NCBI RefSeq assembly: GCF_003627815.1
Contig: NZ_CP032698.1
Span: 4,650,001-4,714,000, forward strand
Source: Streptomyces hundungensis
Lineage (GTDB): Bacteria > Actinomycetota > Actinomycetes > Streptomycetales > Streptomycetaceae
Length of the DNA: 64,000 nucleotides
Reading direction: 5' to 3'
The notes beneath the pieces were generated by a model. It did not search any database and was not told the origin of the DNA. It saw nothing but the letters and a program-made list of their open reading frames with translations. Shown piece after piece: positions 60,735-64,000 of this stretch; the stretch's first letter is position 1; every line of letters begins with the position of its first letter. Position numbers and translations under genes: made by a program.

Positions 60735-60770
60735 AAACCCCAGGTCACACACCCCGTGACCTGGGGTTTT
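60735..60770 (+). terminator. Terminator of tRNA-Thr
   Basis: Perfect 14-bp stem AAACCCCAGGTCAC / GTGACCTGGGGTTT with a seven-base loop and a following TTC, six bases after the tRNA 3' end. It lies inside the probable left attachment region of the integrated element. Confidence 0.9.
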
Positions 60771-60857
60771 CTGTTGCTCGGGGCATGGTGCATCACGCGG
60801 CCGGGGTGCCGTGACTTTGCTTGCGTGAGCGATGCGTGAGCGGAGCGGCTCGGGGAC

Positions 60858-62516
60858 CTACTTCTTGGGCTTCTGCCGCTTGGCCTTCTTCTTGGCCTTG
60901 GCGTGAGCGTTCGCATCGCCCTTCGGTTTGCCGCCGGTGCCCTTGCCGGGCTTCTTGGCCGCGGCCTTCCTGGCCTTCGCCTTCTTCGCCGCCTTGCGGG
61001 CCGCCTTCTCGGCCTCGGCCCTGCGCTGCAGTGGGACCAGCTTCGCGGTCGCCTCGGCGGCGCTCTTGCCGACCTGTGGCAGGACGCTCTGGTAGATGTC
61101 CCGCGTGATACGGGTGTCGCTGTGACCGAGGGTGTCCGACACGATCTTGATGTCGATGTCGGCGGCCAGCATGAGGGTGGCCGCGCCGTGGCGCAGGTCG
61201 TGCAGTCGGATCGGCGGGAGGCCGGAGGCGGCGACGAGGCGCTCGAAGAGGTCGGTCACCTTGCCGGGGTGGAGCCAGGAGCCGTCTTCCTGGGTGAAGA
61301 CGTGGCCGGTCTCGACCCAGGCCGAGCCCCACTCTGCGCGGGCTTCGTCCTGCCGCTCGCGGTGCCGCTTCAAGACGTCGACCGTGTCGTCGTCGAGCGC
61401 CACCACGCGGTAGCCGCTGTCCGTCTTCGGGTCGGATGCCTCGACCTCCCAGCCGTCCTGCACGAGCTGGGCGGAGACGGTGAGGGAGTGGGTGTCGAGG
61501 TTCGTCTCCGACCACGGCTGTCCGCACGCCTCGCCACGGCGCAGGCCGCGGAAGGCGATCAGGTGCCACATGGCGTACAGCCGGTCCTGGGCTACGAAGT
61601 CGAGGAAGGCGCCGGTCTGTTGGGGCGTCCAGACCATCACGGGCGACGGCTTCTCGCCCGTCTGCTCCCACTTGGCGACCCGCTCGTCAGTCCACACCAG
61701 CGCCTTCGGCTTGCGTACGGGGTCGATCTCGACGTGGGCCGCAGGGTTGAACGTGATGATCTGCTGCCCGATGGCGTCGTTCAGGGCCGCGCGGAGAGTG
61801 GCCTTCACGTGTTGGCGCGTGGCGGAGCCGGTGACCCGACGGAAGGGCGGCATCTCGTCGATCGCGGCTTTCATGGCCTTGCGGCGGGCACGGTTGTCCA
61901 CGCCTTTCCATGGCACGGTCACCAACTCATCGATCGCCGCTCGCCGTTGAGCATTCTGCTCCAAGATCTGGGCGTTGGCGTCGCGGATGTCCGTGAACAT
62001 CTCGCTGAGGTGGCTGACGCGTAGCCGGTCGAGGCGCCGGTGGCCGATGCGTGGCTTGAGGTGCACTCGGATGTCGGTCTCGTAGCGGTTGATGCCGGAC
62101 TTGCGTATGCGTTTGCCCGCCAGCCACCGGTCGAGGTACTCGGCCACGGTGAGGCTGCCGATGAGGTCCTGGCCGGCGTTGAGGCGCCTGCGGGTCTCCT
62201 CGACTTCGGGCAGGGGCGTCCGCTCGCGGCCAACTTCCATCAGCATGGCGGCGATCAGCTCCGTGCCTTCGGGATCGTCCGACTCGGCCAGGCCCAGGAG
62301 GGCGCGGACGTGGTCGAGGTCGGCTTGGGCGGCCTTGCGGCTGTCGTAGCCGCCACGGGCGAACGACCTGCGGCTGCCGTCCTCGCGGGGTGGCAGTTCC
62401 TGGCGTATGGAGTAGGTGCAGTGGTTCCTGCTGTTGCGCTTGGGGCAGGACGTGCCGAGTTCCTTGCCGGTCTTGGGGTCGCGGCAGGAGCAGCGGCGGT
62501 AGGTGGAGCCCTTCAA
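60858..62516 (-). CDS. int: Tyrosine recombinase integrase of a tRNA-Thr element
   Basis: 552-residue site-specific integrase. The N-terminus is a Cys-rich arm-binding domain (CSCRDPKTGKELGTSC, then CTYS). The core-binding domain starts TVAEYLDRWLAGKRIRKSG. Catalytic residues are complete: Arg in AFRGLRRGEACG, Lys in ASDPKTDSGYR, HDLRHGAATLML (H-x-x-R), LGHSDTRIT (His) and RDIYQSVLP (Tyr). The C-terminus is a long basic tail with repeated AKKAKARKAAAKK-type units, unlike most integrases. TTG at 62516 overlaps the XRE gene's TGA (TTGA), with AAGGAGA upstream, so the two are coupled. It lies 130 bases from tRNA-Thr. Confidence 0.95.
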   Translation of the reverse strand: MKGSTYRRCSCRDPKTGKELGTSCPKRNSRNHCTYSIRQELPPREDGSRRSFARGGYDSRKAAQADLDHVRALLGLAESDDPEGTELIAAMLMEVGRERTPLPEVEETRRRLNAGQDLIGSLTVAEYLDRWLAGKRIRKSGINRYETDIRVHLKPRIGHRRLDRLRVSHLSEMFTDIRDANAQILEQNAQRRAAIDELVTVPWKGVDNRARRKAMKAAIDEMPPFRRVTGSATRQHVKATLRAALNDAIGQQIITFNPAAHVEIDPVRKPKALVWTDERVAKWEQTGEKPSPVMVWTPQQTGAFLDFVAQDRLYAMWHLIAFRGLRRGEACGQPWSETNLDTHSLTVSAQLVQDGWEVEASDPKTDSGYRVVALDDDTVDVLKRHRERQDEARAEWGSAWVETGHVFTQEDGSWLHPGKVTDLFERLVAASGLPPIRLHDLRHGAATLMLAADIDIKIVSDTLGHSDTRITRDIYQSVLPQVGKSAAEATAKLVPLQRRAEAEKAARKAAKKAKARKAAAKKPGKGTGGKPKGDANAHAKAKKKAKRQKPKK

Positions 62517-63214
62517 AGATCGTTCTCCTTGGTGGTGTTGGTGTTGCTGCCGGGTTCGGGTGGGTCGACGTCGGCGAGTTCGGGGGGCAGGTAGGGGAGG
62601 AGGCCGCGGTCGCGGCGGATGAAGGAGCGGGCGACGCGCAGGCGTTGCTTGGCCTTGTCGATGCGCTCCAGGCAGGTGGCCTGGTCGCGCAGGGCCTCCG
62701 CCCGTTCTGTGGCGCTGGTCGCCTGCTCTACGGCGTACTGCGCGTAGCTCTCGCTGGTCATCGCGGAGCGCGCCTCGCTGAGGGCCTCGATGTGCTCGCG
62801 CTGGTAGCGGAGCATGTCGCGGTCGGCCAGGGAGCCGCTGTCCTGGGCGATGAACCAGACCATGGCCTCCCACGGAGCGATTCGCTGTTCGTACGGGAGC
62901 CGCTGGACCTCGGCGGCGTAACCGATCGGGTAGATGAGGCAGATCGGGTTCGTGCGCAGTGCCTTGGCCAGAACCATGACGTCGACCAGGGGGAGGTTGG
63001 CGCGGCGGCCGGATTCCATATTGGCGATGACGTTGCGGGGGATCGGGTGGCCGATCTCCTCGCAGCGGTCGGCGAGGTCCTGGGCGCTCATACGTAGCTC
63101 CTTCCTTCGGCGTCGGACCTCGGCGGCCACGGTGGTCATGACGTGGTCGGCCCACTCGGGGATGTCGTCCTCGTCTTCGTCCTCGTATCCAGCATCGAAA
63201 TCGTGTTGTGTCAT
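62513..63214 (-). CDS. XRE-family DNA-binding regulator
   Basis: 233-residue regulator with an acidic start (DAGYEDEDEDDIPEWAD) and a helix-turn-helix RRRKELRMSAQDLADRCEEI followed by RNVIANMESGRRANLPLVDV. The second half is long and helical, probably for oligomerisation. It is read towards the integrase and overlaps it by TTGA, so it would be produced with Int. As is usual for such elements, it probably represses the divergent excisionase-like operon (inference). The predicted -10 box TAATGT lies six bases before the ATG, so the mRNA is probably leaderless. Confidence 0.9.
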   Translation of the reverse strand: MTQHDFDAGYEDEDEDDIPEWADHVMTTVAAEVRRRRKELRMSAQDLADRCEEIGHPIPRNVIANMESGRRANLPLVDVMVLAKALRTNPICLIYPIGYAAEVQRLPYEQRIAPWEAMVWFIAQDSGSLADRDMLRYQREHIEALSEARSAMTSESYAQYAVEQATSATERAEALRDQATCLERIDKAKQRLRVARSFIRRDRGLLPYLPPELADVDPPEPGSNTNTTKENDL

Positions 63215-63220
63215 GGGGAC

Positions 63221-63226
63221 ACATTA
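63221..63226 (-). promoter_or_regulatory. Predicted -10 box of the leaderless XRE-int transcript
   Basis: TAATGT on the minus strand, six bases upstream of the XRE ATG at 63214, which places transcription start at or next to the start codon. A clear -35 is not seen. The divergent promoter for the excisionase-like gene must share this 94-base gap. Confidence 0.45.
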
Positions 63227-63308
63227 GCTTCGCCATCCTGGATTCAGTGGCCTGGAGCCGGGCGTGATCGTCACGTTCGCCGAGGGCTCAGTCATGGATG
63301 GAGCGCGC

Positions 63309-63539
63309 ATGCGTGAGAACGAGCCCGCCGGCCGGGCGAAGGGGATGAGCCGAGAGGAGCTGCTCGGGCTTCCCGCCGCTATTGACCTGGACACCGGCAA
63401 TCGGGCGCTGGGGCTCGGGCGGAGCAAGGGGTACGAGCTCGCCAAGCGTGGCCAGTACCCGTGCAGGGTGCTGCGGCTGGGCAACGCCTACCGGGTGGTG
63501 ACTGCCGACCTGCTGGCCCTGCTGGGGCTGGCCGCATGA
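63309..63539 (+). CDS. Excisionase-like small HTH protein
   Basis: 76-residue protein. The segment ELLGLPAAIDLDTGNRALGL, with GRSKGYELAKRGQYPCRVLR after it and LGNAYRVVTADLLALLGL at the end, resembles the winged-HTH excisionase/MerR-like proteins encoded beside actinobacterial integrases, where GRSKGYELAK is the recognition helix. It is divergent from the XRE-int pair, and its last codon overlaps the next frame (ATGA). ATG at 63309 has GGAG five bases upstream; ATG at 63294 would add five residues. It probably controls excision with Int. Confidence 0.8.
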   Translation: MRENEPAGRAKGMSREELLGLPAAIDLDTGNRALGLGRSKGYELAKRGQYPCRVLRLGNAYRVVTADLLALLGLAA

Positions 63540-63769
63540 GGGGGCGGGTCCGTGACAGACGCTTCTGCGCTGAGCTGACACAGAATCGCTGGACTGTGAA
63601 CGGGCGTGACCGTACTGTCCGTGGTCCCTCGCGGTACCGAGACGCCTGCGAGAAGGGGGAGAGCCCCCGGCGGTGCAACGCCGGAGGCCCCAAGGCTCCC
63701 CGCCAATCCGATGCGAACCGACCCGGCGACAAGGGCATACGCGCCCGCAACCGCCAGAGGAGCTGCCGA

Positions 63770-64000
63770 GTGCAACCTGAGAACCCCGAGTCCTATTCCG
63801 CTCCCGCCCAGGCGACCTGGCCTGCAACCGCCATCCCCGGTCGGCCTGGCGCCCACCTGCGCGCCTCACAGGCAGGCGACCGTCAGGACCCGAGCGACAA
63901 CGCGGTCGCCCGCAGCGGCGACGAGGCAGATACGGCGAGCGGGCTGGAGGCGATACCCGATGCGGAGCCGACGGTCGGCTCGAAGCTGCTGGACGAACTG
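63770..64000 (+). CDS. 5' end of an element gene (runs off window)
   Basis: A GTG at 63770 with AGAGGAG seven bases upstream opens a frame of 77 codons to the window end, encoding a polar, Pro/Ala/Asp-rich N-terminus ending DAEPTVGSKLLDEL. That ending resembles the entry to DUF3631-type ATPase proteins of actinobacterial elements, but too little is visible to name it. The same frame is open back to an ATG at 63536 in overlap with the excisionase-like stop. That earlier part is Arg-rich and has no good ribosome site, so I treat it as leader. The 230 bases between 63540 and 63769 hold no other gene. Confidence 0.5.
   Translation, partial: MQPENPESYSAPAQATWPATAIPGRPGAHLRASQAGDRQDPSDNAVARSGDEADTASGLEAIPDAEPTVGSKLLDEL

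Noticed and set aside
62517..63236. Extension of the integrase frame upstream to 63236
   Set aside because: It would overlap the XRE gene completely. The TTGA overlap at 62513-62516 with a ribosome site is a typical coupled start.

Overview
The window is high-GC actinobacterial chromosome, almost certainly Streptomyces. Nearly every gene has the strong third-position G/C bias of the genus, start codons include many GTG and some TTG, genes often overlap by ATGA/GTGA/TTGA, and I recognise marker proteins (WblA, Crp, BldG, the Ssd-Tad cluster, an MFS-thymidylate kinase fusion). From memory, the order wblA - ArsA pair - ridA - crp - nth - marP - nhaA - acs - HAD phosphatase - ssd/tad - helicase - bldG - hppA - topA - tmk - holB follows the SCO3540-SCO3580 part of the S. 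coelicolor core, read here in reverse numbering order.

Layout. 0-8 kb: acetyltransferase, membrane Ser/Thr kinase, a phosphorothioate-DNA-type restriction endonuclease (SBD-HNH), a small membrane protein, then a decayed pSAM2-type integrative element (internally deleted integrase flanked by two 21-bp arm-site-like repeats) lying against tRNA-Pro(CGG). A Pr6Pr membrane protein, a phosphoesterase and YqeY follow. 8-24 kb: class A PBP, developmental regulator WblA, paired ArsA-like ATPases, RidA, NUDIX and metallo-beta-lactamase enzymes, Crp, endonuclease III with a long histone-like tail, a CoA-pyrophosphatase-type NUDIX protein, MarP protease and a GH4 glycosidase. 24-36 kb: alpha/beta hydrolase, NhaA, acetyl-CoA synthetase, SulP-carbonic anhydrase fusion, deacetylase-like lipoprotein, CooC-like ATPase, a degenerate Fic-fold protein, a structured RNA locus that is probably 6S RNA, and a HAD phosphatase. 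36-45 kb: the ssd-tadABC-flp-tadEF pilus/secretion cluster, the convergent DECH helicase that accompanies it in actinobacteria, and the bldG anti-anti-sigma/anti-sigma pair. 45-60.6 kb: proton pyrophosphatase, lipoprotein, methyltransferase, topoisomerase I, MFS-dTMP kinase fusion, DNA polymerase III delta', and a secreted tripeptidyl-aminopeptidase-like lipoprotein. 60.6 kb to the end: tRNA-Thr(CGT) followed at once by the integrase, XRE regulator, excisionase-like gene and the start of a further gene of an apparently intact integrated element that runs off the window.

How the genes connect. DNA maintenance (topA, holB, tmk, nth, helicase), developmental control (wblA, crp, bldG with its ATPase partner) and envelope functions (PBP, MarP, Tad pili, lipoproteins) dominate. 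Two tRNA genes mark two integration events of different age: an old collapsed element at tRNA-Pro and a fresh-looking one at tRNA-Thr. Three unrelated DNA-acting proteins (Nth, TopA, the element integrase) carry Lys/Ala-rich basic tails. Several proteins contain short in-frame tandem repeats (15-bp in the second ArsA-like gene, about 9-bp in the tmk fusion).

Limits: no database search or folding was run. Names resting on memory of S. coelicolor are stated as such. Start codons were chosen by ribosome-site spacing, overlap with the upstream gene and family length.
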